Origin: an uncultured Aquimarina sp.
GTDB lineage: Bacteria > Bacteroidota > Bacteroidia > Flavobacteriales > Flavobacteriaceae
DNA length: 44,453 nt
Assembly: GCA_947500845.1 (NCBI GenBank)
Contig: CANMTP010000025.1
Coordinates: 1-44,453 of the forward strand
Reading direction: 5' to 3'
Under the pieces are notes generated by a model that was not told the origin of the DNA, did not search any database, and saw only the letters and a list, made by a program, of their open reading frames with translations. Positions 17,177 to 25,244 of the stretch are shown one piece after another. Position 1 is the first letter of the stretch. The number at the start of each line of letters is the position of its first letter. Position numbers and translations under genes: made by a program.

Positions 17177-18118
17177 ATGAAATACAGAGTACAAATTATT
17201 GCTTTATTAAGCATTTTCAATATTGGTTTGGTTAGTGGCCAATCTAGTTTGGCAAATCCAGAAAGTATAGTTCCTTACAATGGAAATTATTTGGTTAGTA
17301 ACATTGGGCAGAAGCTGGATGCAGAGTTGGGTGGTCACTTATACGTTATCCTGAAAGAATCTGATTGCGGAATCATCGAAGAATCGCATTATAGCTATAA
17401 TACTACTAATTTATTCCATTATGGATTTATTGATTCATTCTTAGGCGGTATGTACGATGGTGGCTACACTTACGAAAATCTTTTGAATCAGGGTAGTTTT
17501 GGTTTAGGTGCACCAGATAAATTAGACGGTGAAGTAACAATATTGGACGGAATCGCTTATCAAACCAGAGTATCAGGAAATACAAGTATTCCCGAAAATT
17601 CAGAAAAGACGCCCTATGCCTTTGTAACTAATTTTTCTAAAGATTCTGAATTCATATTAGAGGAAGTCAATTCAAAAGAATTATTAGAAAAAAAACTCGA
17701 TGAGCGTTTACTTAACATCAATGGTATGTATGCCATCAAAATAGAAGGTGTGTTTAAAAAAATGAAAACTAGAGCGTTTCCGCCAGTCATGACAAAACCT
17801 TACCCTGAGTTAGGATCAATGTTTGATAAGCAAGTGTTTTTTAATTATAGAAATATCGAAGGTACGCTGGTAGGTTTTCGCTTACCTCAATTTATAAAGG
17901 GTGTAAATATTCCGGGGTATCATTTTCATTTTATATCTAAAGATAAGAGTAAGGGCGGTCATTTAATAGAGGTCGAAATTGGTGACGTCAAGATTGAGAT
18001 TGATATGATAGATAGTTATTCTGTTAAAGTTCCCGATCAAGATGAATTTAAAAAATTTGATTTCAATAAGGATAGAAGCCCAGATGTAAGAAAAGCCGAA
18101 AGTGGAAAGAATAAATAG
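17177..18118 (+). CDS. budA: Alpha-acetolactate decarboxylase, exported form
   Basis: About 313 residues from the ATG at 17177, starting with a signal peptide (MKYRVQIIALLSIFNIGLVSG). The mature part fits acetolactate decarboxylase: FGLGAPDKLDGEVTILDG, IAYQTRVSG, TPYAFVTNF, then YAIKIEG and GYHFHFISKDKSKGGHLIEV. HxH followed by a third His 11 residues later has the spacing of the zinc ligands in the Brevibacillus enzyme. The family turns 2-acetolactate into acetoin. A signal peptide on this enzyme is known in some bacteria. It follows two SDRs, which suggests acetoin or a related hydroxyketone as the module's chemistry. The C-terminus is long and charged. Confidence 0.85.
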   Translation: MKYRVQIIALLSIFNIGLVSGQSSLANPESIVPYNGNYLVSNIGQKLDAELGGHLYVILKESDCGIIEESHYSYNTTNLFHYGFIDSFLGGMYDGGYTYENLLNQGSFGLGAPDKLDGEVTILDGIAYQTRVSGNTSIPENSEKTPYAFVTNFSKDSEFILEEVNSKELLEKKLDERLLNINGMYAIKIEGVFKKMKTRAFPPVMTKPYPELGSMFDKQVFFNYRNIEGTLVGFRLPQFIKGVNIPGYHFHFISKDKSKGGHLIEVEIGDVKIEIDMIDSYSVKVPDQDEFKKFDFNKDRSPDVRKAESGKNK

Positions 18119-18521
18119 ATTACGTAAGTCAAAAGATAAATCGAAAATTCAAGTATTCTTAAAGTATCAAAATTAATAGAACTGTTAATCCCATTCAATG
18201 CATTAGTAAATCTATTACACTCGCCAGCTACGGTAAAATCAATCGCTACGCTCTATTTCCTTCGTTCAATATAGCCAATGTTATGCCGCACTCACGAAAC
18301 ACTTGATTTTATTGTATCTGACAATCTCATCACGAAATTTTAATGTATACAATGGGTTAATTTAAATTTTAATCCTAGATTTTGAATAAAAAATAGCCAG
18401 TGTAGGCTTCTCTTTTTTTATGTATTTCTTTGTACTACTGGAATCAATCCAAAAATAACTGGGCTTAAAGACCGTTGCTAAACTTTTTTATGCAGATTAT
18501 AATCAAATTCTTAATGCTGGT
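18119..18521. other. Gene-free stretch before R7
   Basis: No supportable gene. It includes a GCCAGCTACGG...CAATCGCTACGC stretch and CAATGTTATGCCGCAC near 18278-18293, reminiscent of cassette-junction sequences in other bacteria but too short to call. A TTTTTATGTATTTCTTTG stretch follows. Confidence 0.4.
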
Positions 18522-18590
18522 CGAGTTTGGACTCAAGAAGACCGCACCGAAAATTCTGTTAAGAAAACCAAAGTGATGGCTTTCCGATGA
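18522..18590 (+). pseudogene. Detached C-terminal gene tail, second copy (attached to R7)
   Basis: Encodes RVWTQEDRTENSVKKTKVMAFR followed by TGA when read from 18522 (shown here as a 22-residue span only by its ends: RVWTQEDR and VKKTKVMAFR). It matches the tail before R1 at most residues, and lies directly against the repeat. No upstream coding part survives. Confidence 0.55.
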
Positions 18591-18757
18591 AAAGCGGACT
18601 TAATTCACGATTTTGGCTTGGGAATGTAGTGTTCCTTCCCAGCGTAGCGGGAAGGGTTAACGGAATGGAAAGCTAAAATTGGGAATTGTGTCCAAGACCT
18701 GTGTAGTGAAGCTCTTTTTCCGGAATGCAGCCTTTAGCGGAATGTAGGGAAATGTGT
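18591..18757 (+). repeat. Dispersed module-border repeat, copy R7 (full, convergent gap)
   Basis: Full copy with AAAGCGGACTTAATTCACGA, CCTTCCCAGCGTAGCGGGAAGG, AGCTAAAATTGGGAATTGTG and GCGGAATGTAGGGAAATGTG. Lies between the acetolactate decarboxylase and royal-jelly-like genes, which converge. Confidence 0.9.
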
Positions 18758-18846
18758 TATGCGTGTAGCGGGTTTTTTAGTCCGATGAACAGCGATTTCT
18801 GTGCTTTACTAAAATATGCTATAGTCATTTAATCTTTAGTGATTAT

Positions 18847-19926
18847 TTATCTACCAGTAGTTACAGTACTAAGTGCCTTAAACCTAATGATCAAATATGG
18901 TGGTTTACTTTGATTTGAGCCGCCATTGAGTAATGTCGACCGGTTCAATTGATTTACAACGCCATAAATGTATCCCTCTGGGCCCGTTGAAAGACTGTCG
19001 GGCCATATCAACTTATCATCAGAAAAAAACACTTCATATCTTCCATCAGGATAGGTAACACCAATCCCTTTTTTATTAAGGTCGGTAACATAAACATTGC
19101 TTTCATCATCGATGGTTATACCATCACTTACAGCTTTTTCACCATAAACTTCCACCAGTTTTGCAAGTTCAATATCTTCTAAAGTATCATCAATCAAATA
19201 ATTGGTCTGAATTCTATAAAGCATCGTACCATTCATTGCGCCAAAGTACACCCATCGGTTTTTTGGGTCTATCGTTATAGGGTTAAGTCCATTTAGGATA
19301 TTTCGATTGTTTTTACTTATAGATAGGTTGTCTTCAATTTTGATTATGGCATCTTCACTTGGTAAAGTACTGCTATGACCTTCTAAAACCCTTCTTGACA
19401 TCCCTGTTTTAATATCAACAACTATAATTGCCGGTCCTTTGTCGCCCTGCATATCGGCCAGATAAATGGCATTGTTTTTCAAGTCTATCGCCAAATCGTT
19501 TACAAAGGATTTTTCACCAACCACGGGATGTGAAAGTGCTATCACTTTATGTATTTCTAAAGAATTTATATCCCAGGCAATAATCTTTGGCGAGTATGTA
19601 CCATTATCAATGGTCCACAAGATATCGTTCTTGTCAATCTGTATACCTAATGGGGAATTTGTTCCCAATCCATTTTTATTCGGTTTCTTGTTCCATTTCA
19701 AATTAGGAAATGGCTTTAATGTACCCGTAGAGTCCAGTTCCACTATTTTAATTTTAGGATTGAACGCCTGGTGCATCGTTAAAAAAATTCTTCCCGACTT
19801 TGATACTGCAATATTACCTGGACCATTTTCCAAACTTGCAACGGTTTCAAACATATCGTTCTCTTGGGCTTTTATGTTTACATTGATAAAAAGAAGGAAT
19901 ATGTAAATAATAAATCTGGATTTCAT
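18847..19926 (-). CDS. Secreted major-royal-jelly/yellow-family beta-propeller protein
   Basis: About 359 residues from the ATG at 19926 (an ATG at 19938 adds four residues and slightly overlaps the SDR remnant upstream). Signal peptide at 1-20 (ending NIKAQ). Repeating blades include GNIAVSKSGRIFLTMH, LGIQIDKNDILWTIDNG, VNDLAIDLKNNAIYLAD and VSDGITIDDESNVYVTD. This is the MRJP/yellow (PF03022) type propeller, related to SMP-30/gluconolactonase. Bacterial members are uncharacterised; lactonase or binding roles are possible. It is the last gene of the minus-strand cluster that starts at 24941. Confidence 0.85.
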   Translation of the reverse strand: MKSRFIIYIFLLFINVNIKAQENDMFETVASLENGPGNIAVSKSGRIFLTMHQAFNPKIKIVELDSTGTLKPFPNLKWNKKPNKNGLGTNSPLGIQIDKNDILWTIDNGTYSPKIIAWDINSLEIHKVIALSHPVVGEKSFVNDLAIDLKNNAIYLADMQGDKGPAIIVVDIKTGMSRRVLEGHSSTLPSEDAIIKIEDNLSISKNNRNILNGLNPITIDPKNRWVYFGAMNGTMLYRIQTNYLIDDTLEDIELAKLVEVYGEKAVSDGITIDDESNVYVTDLNKKGIGVTYPDGRYEVFFSDDKLIWPDSLSTGPEGYIYGVVNQLNRSTLLNGGSNQSKPPYLIIRFKALSTVTTGR

Positions 19927-19934
19927 AATAGATT

Positions 19935-20637
19935 TCAAAACGGATTATTGATAAATAATGTAGTTTCCTTAACCAACACTCTCTCGTCCTGTTCGAGGGA
20001 ATTTCTTACCGCTTTGGCAACATCCTGGGGCAAGAGTTCGTTCTTTGAGTTGCTTGCTACAGTTCTATCGGAAGAAAAGAAGGCAGTAGTGGTCCCGCCA
20101 GTTTTTAATGGTAATTACCCTAATATTATGTTGCCTTAACTCCTCAAACCAAGATAGGCTCATTCCCCTAAGTGCAAATTTAGAGCCCGAATACACCGTG
20201 CCACCTCTAGAACCTTTAAGGGCAGATGTTGATGCAATGTTAACGATGTTTCCCTTGCCTTGCTGTTTAAAAAGTTTAACTGCATTCTTGGTCATTATGG
20301 CCGTACCAAATACATTGACCTCGTATATTCGACGCATTTCTTCTCGGGTTACATCTTCAATCTTTTGAAAAGTGCCTATACCTGCATTATTGACCAAGAC
20401 ATCCAACCCGCCCCATTTTTCCTTTATAACTCTAAAGCAGTTTTCGATGTCTGAATCGTTTGAGATATTTGTGGGAATAGCCAAAAGGTCATTTGCTTGA
20501 GCAACTTGTTTCAATTTTTCTTGGTCTATTCCTGTGATTGCGACCTTAGCACCTGTCTGTGACAGCAGTTCAGCAATTGCTTTTCCAATTCCTGAGCTTC
20601 CACCCGTAATCAAGACCTTTGAATCTTTTAATATCAT
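19935..20637 (-). pseudogene. SDR-family oxidoreductase, frameshifted near the C-terminus
   Basis: From the ATG at 20637 the frame gives a normal SDR start (KVLITGGSSGIGKAIAELL), LVNNAGIGTF, VNIASTSALKG and YSGSK. After RQHNIRVITIK it runs into unrelated residues and stops at 20065. The +1 frame continues as TTTAFFSSDRTVASNSK, ELLPQDVAKAVRNSLEQ and DERVLVKETTLFINNPF, ending at 19935, which is the expected SDR C-terminus. The switch lies at the A-run ATTAAAAACTGG, where one A fewer restores the frame. Either a real indel or a homopolymer error. The short version would lack the substrate-binding C-terminus. Confidence 0.8.
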
Positions 20638-20648
20638 TTTTTTCCTGT

Positions 20649-21350
20649 TTAAAGTTGTTTTAAGTATTCTTCCGTGGAAAGTATTTCGTGTGCAAAACGT
20701 GGATAATTGATAGTTAGTGAAGCTTCCATCTCGTCCCACGTGTATGCGCCAATAGCATCTGAAATCATCGTGACGTGATAGCCCATTTCTACAGCATATC
20801 TCGCTGTGGCCTCAACGCAGGTGTTTGCCAGCATCCCTGTTATGGCCACTTTTTCGATGCCGTTTATTCTCAATAAAAAATCTAAATCGGTATTGGCAAA
20901 GCCACTAACGGTCATATGCTCTTTTGAAACGATGTCTAAGGGCTGGGGTTGCAAATCCTTATGATATTGACCTCCCCAAGTTCCTTTCTCAAATACCATA
21001 GATTGCATAATACCTTTATGGGACGGATTTAGGTACTTCCAGTCCCTGTAACTATTCTCAGTTGGTCGATGGTGGGGCGCATAAGCAACTTTTATGCCCT
21101 TGACCCTTGCAGTGGAAGAGAGTTTGACAAGATTTTCGACAACCTTGTTTTTCTTTAAAATCTCTTTGGTTTTTTCATACCGCTTTCCTCCTTCTGCGAT
21201 GAAATCGTTAAATGGGTCTACTATAACCAATGCCATTATGTTCACATTCTCTTTCGTTGTTTCGGTTTTATTTGCAGTAAGTTTCGTCGTTATCGTTCCC
21301 AAACCCATTGTAACTATGCTTGCCTTTTCCAAAAAGTTTCGTCTTTTCAT
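20649..21350 (-). CDS. Isochorismatase-family cysteine hydrolase, exported
   Basis: A 233-residue protein. The N-terminus MKRRNFLEKASIVTMGLGTI resembles a Tat-like signal, so export is likely. The catalytic triad of the family is visible: Asp in LVIVDPFNDF (near 45), Lys in VFEKGTWGG (near 125), and Cys in GMLANTCVEATARYAVEMGYHV (near 175). Members hydrolyse isochorismate, nicotinamide or carbamoyl compounds; no subfamily can be assigned. It overlaps the alpha/beta hydrolase gene before it by four bases, so the two are translationally coupled. Confidence 0.9.
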   Translation of the reverse strand: MKRRNFLEKASIVTMGLGTITTKLTANKTETTKENVNIMALVIVDPFNDFIAEGGKRYEKTKEILKKNKVVENLVKLSSTARVKGIKVAYAPHHRPTENSYRDWKYLNPSHKGIMQSMVFEKGTWGGQYHKDLQPQPLDIVSKEHMTVSGFANTDLDFLLRINGIEKVAITGMLANTCVEATARYAVEMGYHVTMISDAIGAYTWDEMEASLTINYPRFAHEILSTEEYLKQL

Positions 21351-22339
21351 AAATTTCCGTTTAAAAATTGGATGATATCTCCAGCCACACGTACCGGGTA
21401 CTGCTGATGGAATCCGTGCCCGGCATTTGGATAAATGGCCAAATTTGAAGCATACTTTTTGGCAAGGTTTACCTGGTGGCTAAAATCATAAGAACTATCG
21501 CTATCGCCATCTATTACCAACACTTTAGATGCTTGTAGCTTATGAGAAAGCGTGAGTTTTTGAGCAGTAAGAAATTGTTCAATAGCTACTCCTTGCGCGT
21601 TATATGCTTCGGTTGCCACGGGCTTTATACCTAATTTTTGGGTGATTGAATCAATGCGTTTCCAAGATGCCAAGGCCGCATTATGTCCTTGCTCTGAATC
21701 TGTGAACAGCAATAATTTATTTTCCCTGAAGCCCCAACTTTCTCCACCAGCGGCGGATAGTACGACTGAGTCCGGCGGTAATTCCGTATTTAAACTTCCT
21801 TCATAGGTGGTGGCCATTAAAATTATTTTTTCGAATAGTTGTGGTTCTATGTCCATCATTTTTTGGGCTACAAAGCCACCCATAGACCAACCCAACAAAT
21901 GCACTTTCGTATATTTCAGGGATTTCAAAAAGTCAATGGCAGTAGTGGCCATTTCATCAATGGAAATAGGTACGGTTCCCGAGGATGCACCTATTCCGCT
22001 ATTATCAAATATGATTACCTGATTGTGTGCAGTTAACCCTCTTAGAAAAAGTGGGTCCCAATCTACCATTGAGCCACGGTAACGTTGTAGTAGAAGTATT
22101 GGAACTTCGGATTTTTTTCCAAGAACCCTGTATGAAATCGTATCTTCTCCAACTACAACTTTCTCAATATAATCTAGACGGTCCAAATTGAGAATATTTG
22201 CTTGTTCCTCTTTTACAGGATTTTTTTCCATAGTTTTGTCTTTATCATCCGAATGGCCAATACAACCGATTAAAAGAAGTACCAAGACATAGATTGGACT
22301 TATGGAATATGATTTGGGATGTATGGGATTCAGAGACAT
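21347..22339 (-). CDS. Lipoprotein alpha/beta hydrolase
   Basis: A 330-residue protein. Hydrophobic stretch PIYVLVLLLIGC near residues 17-28 fits a lipoprotein signal with Cys as the anchor. The hydrolase core has LLLQRYRGSMVDWDPLF, IIFDNSGIGASSG, the nucleophile elbow LLGWSMGGFVAQ (GxSxG), VLVIDGDSDSSYDF for the acid, and YPNAGHGFHQQYP for the His. Similar to epoxide-hydrolase/esterase-like proteins, substrate unknown. Start follows the TetR stop by nine bases. Confidence 0.88.
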   Translation of the reverse strand: MSLNPIHPKSYSISPIYVLVLLLIGCIGHSDDKDKTMEKNPVKEEQANILNLDRLDYIEKVVVGEDTISYRVLGKKSEVPILLLQRYRGSMVDWDPLFLRGLTAHNQVIIFDNSGIGASSGTVPISIDEMATTAIDFLKSLKYTKVHLLGWSMGGFVAQKMMDIEPQLFEKIILMATTYEGSLNTELPPDSVVLSAAGGESWGFRENKLLLFTDSEQGHNAALASWKRIDSITQKLGIKPVATEAYNAQGVAIEQFLTAQKLTLSHKLQASKVLVIDGDSDSSYDFSHQVNLAKKYASNLAIYPNAGHGFHQQYPVRVAGDIIQFLNGNL

Positions 22340-22347
22340 TCGTTTAA

Positions 22348-22815
22348 TTATATATTGGATTGGAAAACCGGACCAAATATCATTGTTATCAGTACGTGCT
22401 CGATTGTGACCTTATTTGGTTCAGAATATTCTTGTTCTGTATCAAAAGGGCTGAAACCATTATCAATCAGAAATCGTTTCCAAAATCTTTGTAATTGCTC
22501 ATTTTGGGGAACGGATGTATATCCATTTTCAATAGCTGCCCTTAGCAGTAACTTGAATTCTTTTGAAGTACACAGGTTTTGAATAACTACTGGTTTTCCA
22601 CCGATTTTGCTTTCTATGACCACTTTAATACAGTGTGAAATCATTTGGTGGTAAAAATCACTTTTATTGCCAAAAGAGTTATAAAGGCTCGAACGATTTA
22701 GGGAAAGTCTTTGCACAAGGGCCTCAACGGAAGTGCCGTTGAAGCCATTTTCAATAAACAAATCGATTCCTTTACTGTAAATTAGGTTTTTGTCAAAATT
22801 GATTTCCCTTGGCAT
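22348..22815 (-). CDS. TetR-family transcriptional regulator (short)
   Basis: 155 residues, shorter than the usual 190-200. The DNA-binding domain is complete (INFDKNLIYSKGIDLFIENGFNGTSVEALVQRLSLNRSSLYNSFGNKSDF), but the ligand domain is abbreviated, ending soon after VLITMIFGPVF. It may be a natural short form or a truncated one. It lies immediately upstream of the hydrolase-isochorismatase pair and probably controls them. A 19-bp palindrome sits about 29 bases before its start. Confidence 0.82.
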   Translation of the reverse strand: MPREINFDKNLIYSKGIDLFIENGFNGTSVEALVQRLSLNRSSLYNSFGNKSDFYHQMISHCIKVVIESKIGGKPVVIQNLCTSKEFKLLLRAAIENGYTSVPQNEQLQRFWKRFLIDNGFSPFDTEQEYSEPNKVTIEHVLITMIFGPVFQSNI

Positions 22816-22843
22816 TGTTATAGTTTAAAATTCATTATTAAAA

Positions 22844-22862
22844 AAGTCATTGAATTTGACTT
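22844..22862. promoter_or_regulatory. Candidate TetR operator
   Basis: AAGTCATTGAATTTGACTT has 6-bp inverted half-sites AAGTCA/TGACTT with a 7-base centre. It lies just upstream of the short TetR gene, which suggests autoregulation. Confidence 0.4.
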
Positions 22863-22870
22863 CATATTAA

Positions 22871-23503
22871 TCACTTGTTTGCCCTTGCTTTTTTGATTTT
22901 GATTTCATCACCTGGTAGGCCTATAGGGAATAGGACATTGGGGTGTTCCAAACCCAATCCCTCTATTACCAGCTCACCTGTATTTACATCCTTATTAACG
23001 CCTAACAGATGTTCTTTATCCGGCACGATAATCATCACGTGCGGCCCCATATAATACCAATCCCTGCCTTCTGGCACGTCTGTGATGAACGGACTTTGCT
23101 GGTCTGCCGCAGAGCCACCGCGAAGCATATATGAAAATCCGACCCTGTCGATTTTTGGTGTCTTGCCCATAGCATTGGCCATCATCCATTCGTTAAAGAC
23201 CTCGTCGTGGCACATCGGGTCGTTTGAGGGTGTAGCGGCACGGTCACAATAACATATCCATTTGTCCGTACCCTTTTTCAGCGTTCTGAAGCCCTCATTC
23301 GAATCAGTTGGCCAATCGAGCACGGTAGCGTCTTCCCTTAAAAAGTAGGGAAGGGCGCTCAACGCATTTTCTATTTTCCATTTGTCCGGTTTCTGCCTTG
23401 GGTCGTCCTCCCAGCTTGATTGGTCTTGGGAAAATGCGTTGAATTGTACCAACAGGATTGCTGACAAAACATAAAGCGTGTACATAGATTTTATTTTTTT
23501 CAT
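22871..23503 (-). CDS. Secreted protein of unknown function
   Basis: A 210-residue protein with a signal peptide (residues 1-25, ending FNAFS). The mature part is rich in Trp/Asp near its start (SSWEDDPRQKPDKWKIENAL). It contains KWICYCDRAATPSNDPMCHDEVFNEWM with three Cys and a His that could bind a metal or form disulfides, and ends in YYMGPHVMIIVPDKEHLL and VLFPIGLPGDEI. I do not recognise a named domain with confidence. It is between the short TetR and an SDR on the same strand, so probably part of the same cluster. Confidence 0.75.
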   Translation of the reverse strand: MKKIKSMYTLYVLSAILLVQFNAFSQDQSSWEDDPRQKPDKWKIENALSALPYFLREDATVLDWPTDSNEGFRTLKKGTDKWICYCDRAATPSNDPMCHDEVFNEWMMANAMGKTPKIDRVGFSYMLRGGSAADQQSPFITDVPEGRDWYYMGPHVMIIVPDKEHLLGVNKDVNTGELVIEGLGLEHPNVLFPIGLPGDEIKIKKARANK

Positions 23504-23523
23504 TGTATAATTTTTAAAGATGC

Positions 23524-24273
23524 TTATAAGGTGCTCATTCCACCATCCACGATAATCTCTGAACCCAACATAAATGTGGAATCGCTACTAGCCAGGAATA
23601 GAACTGCCTTTGCGATTTCTTCGGCGTTGCCGAACCTATTTAATGGAATTTGTTTCTGAATTTGGCCGGCCATCTCATTGAGCTGTTCTTCTTCAAGTCC
23701 TAATTTGCCGTAAATAGGGGTCTGAATTGGCCCTGGACTGATGGCATTTACACGTATGCCTCTGTCAATAAGCTCACCCGAAAGGGTTCTTGCAAGACTG
23801 ATGACCGCAGCTTTCGATGCCGCATAAACACTTGAATTGGGCATTCCAATATGGGCGTTAATGGAAGCATTGAGAATTACCGAACTGCCTTTACCAAGAA
23901 CAGGAAGTAAGTGCTTGATGGTAAAAAATAGACCCTTGACATTAATGTTGAACTGCTCATCAAAAAATTGCTCATCTATAAATTCTATGGGGGCAAATTT
24001 GGCAATGCCGGCATTCAAGAACAATGAATCGAGTTTAATGCCATTGCTTTCAAGATAGTTGCCAAGTTTGATACTGTCTTCTATATCAGAGGCATCGGCG
24101 ACTTGAAATTTTGCGTCCGGCCCCAATTCACTCACTGCATCTATTAGTTTTTGTTCGTTTCTACCGGTTATAATGACTTTAGCACCTTTGCCAATGGCAA
24201 GTTTTGCTGTTTCAAACCCGATTCCACTGTTTCCTCCGGTGATTAAAATGTTTTTTCCTTTTAGATTGCTCAT
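23524..24273 (-). CDS. SDR-family oxidoreductase
   Basis: A 249-residue classical SDR: ILITGGNSGIGFETAKL, FLNAGIAKF, VILNASINAHIG, YAASK, ISPGPIQTPIYGKLG and the C-terminal LGSEIIVDGG. Relative of the SDR at 11220-11975 (same NGG/NSGIG loop, NAxIG, GPxxTPIxGK), although its Ser-containing motif is ILNASINA rather than NLSSVNA. A palindromic operator lies about 32 bases upstream and the TetR at 24345-24941 just beyond it, a parallel to the module at 11-14 kb. Confidence 0.93.
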   Translation of the reverse strand: MSNLKGKNILITGGNSGIGFETAKLAIGKGAKVIITGRNEQKLIDAVSELGPDAKFQVADASDIEDSIKLGNYLESNGIKLDSLFLNAGIAKFAPIEFIDEQFFDEQFNINVKGLFFTIKHLLPVLGKGSSVILNASINAHIGMPNSSVYAASKAAVISLARTLSGELIDRGIRVNAISPGPIQTPIYGKLGLEEEQLNEMAGQIQKQIPLNRFGNAEEIAKAVLFLASSDSTFMLGSEIIVDGGMSTL

Positions 24274-24304
24274 AATTTAAAATTTTAGTTATTACTTAAG
24301 TTTT

Positions 24305-24326
24305 ATTTGTAACGATTGTTACAAAT
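24305..24326. promoter_or_regulatory. Palindromic operator ahead of SDR
   Basis: ATTTGTAAC-N4-GTTACAAAT, a perfect 22-bp palindrome apart from the centre. It lies between the TetR gene and the SDR it probably controls. The second copy is upstream of the TetR gene at 24968-24989. Confidence 0.65.
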
Positions 24327-24344
24327 ATGGTTAAAAAAAAATGT

Positions 24345-24941
24345 TTACACTTTTTGTTGCCTTTTCAGGGCCTTTATGGCAAATTTCACCATATCATTCA
24401 ATTGCTCATAATTATCTGATGTCATAGCTGTAGCCCGCAGTCCTATCATTGTACTGTAAAGAAAAGTTGAAAGGGATGATGGTCCAAAAGCTGAGGTGAT
24501 TGTGCCATTCTTTTGCCCTTTTTGCACCAAGCTATTGAAAATTTTTAAGGTTTTGTCCTGGTCGTTCTTTATCCAAATGTTCAAAGCCCCATCCACATTG
24601 GACATTTCTGTCCGGGTATTCACAATGAAACAACCTTTTTTGTCCTTATCACTTTTTGCTACATCAAGGTTCCATAATAAAATGGACTCAATGGCTTCTA
24701 AAGGATTGGAAATGCTTGCTATTTTGTCTTGAAAGTGGCTCTTCATTTCTTTTTGGTATCTACTTAATACGGCCAAGAAGATTTCTCTTTTAGAACCAAA
24801 GGAATTATAAATACTTGAACGTCCCAATCCGGATATCTCAACGATATCTTGCATTGAGGTATCGTGATATCCTTTCTTCCAGAACAGTTGCATTATTATA
24901 TCCAAAACTACTTCCTTGTCAAACAATTCTACTTTGGGCAT
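24345..24941 (-). CDS. TetR/AcrR-family transcriptional regulator
   Basis: About 198 residues from the ATG at 24941; the ATG at 24959 adds six residues but overlaps the -7 box, so I prefer the inner start. DNA-binding domain: VLDIIMQLFWKKGYHDTSMQDIVEISGLGRSSIYNSFGSKREIF. The ligand domain has KKGCFIVNTRTEMSN, as in the TetR at 13304-13888. Two copies of the same palindrome, one before its own promoter and one before the SDR downstream, point to negative control of both. Confidence 0.92.
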   Translation of the reverse strand: MPKVELFDKEVVLDIIMQLFWKKGYHDTSMQDIVEISGLGRSSIYNSFGSKREIFLAVLSRYQKEMKSHFQDKIASISNPLEAIESILLWNLDVAKSDKDKKGCFIVNTRTEMSNVDGALNIWIKNDQDKTLKIFNSLVQKGQKNGTITSAFGPSSLSTFLYSTMIGLRATAMTSDNYEQLNDMVKFAIKALKRQQKV

Positions 24942-24956
24942 TCTTAAAAATTTATC

Positions 24957-24989
24957 CAAAAATACTTATTTGTAATGAGCGTTACAAAT
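24957..24989 (-). promoter_or_regulatory. TetR promoter with overlapping operator
   Basis: On the minus strand TTTG (24985-24988), a 20-base spacer and TATTTTTG (24957-24964) fit the Bacteroidota promoter. The operator ATTTGTAAT-N4-GTTACAAAT (24968-24989) fills the -33 element and most of the spacer. Confidence 0.6.
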
Positions 24990-25186
24990 AAAATAACAAG
25001 ACTTTAACTAAAATTTCAAGAACTTCAATTAGAATAAGTACCATTGAATTCAAAATTACCATTTAGCTCAATTTGACTTGGTTGTTTTTCCAAGCGGTAT
25101 AAAGTATACCCACCACCTTAGCGGTTCGGGCTAGCACAATAATGTAAGCAGATAACAACAGGTCGATCCTAGGGCTATTTAATAAT

Positions 25187-25241
25187 GTTTTTCCCCGGAA
25201 TATAGCTTTTCGCGAAATGCAGGGAAATGAGCTGAACAGAA
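25187..25241 (+). repeat. Dispersed module-border repeat, copy R8 (right end only)
   Basis: TTTTTCCCCGGAATATAGCT, TTTTCGCGAAATGCAGGGAA, then ATGAGCTGAACAGAAT. Lies in a divergent gap, only four bases before the AraC reading frame. Confidence 0.75.
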
Positions 25242-25244
25242 TAG

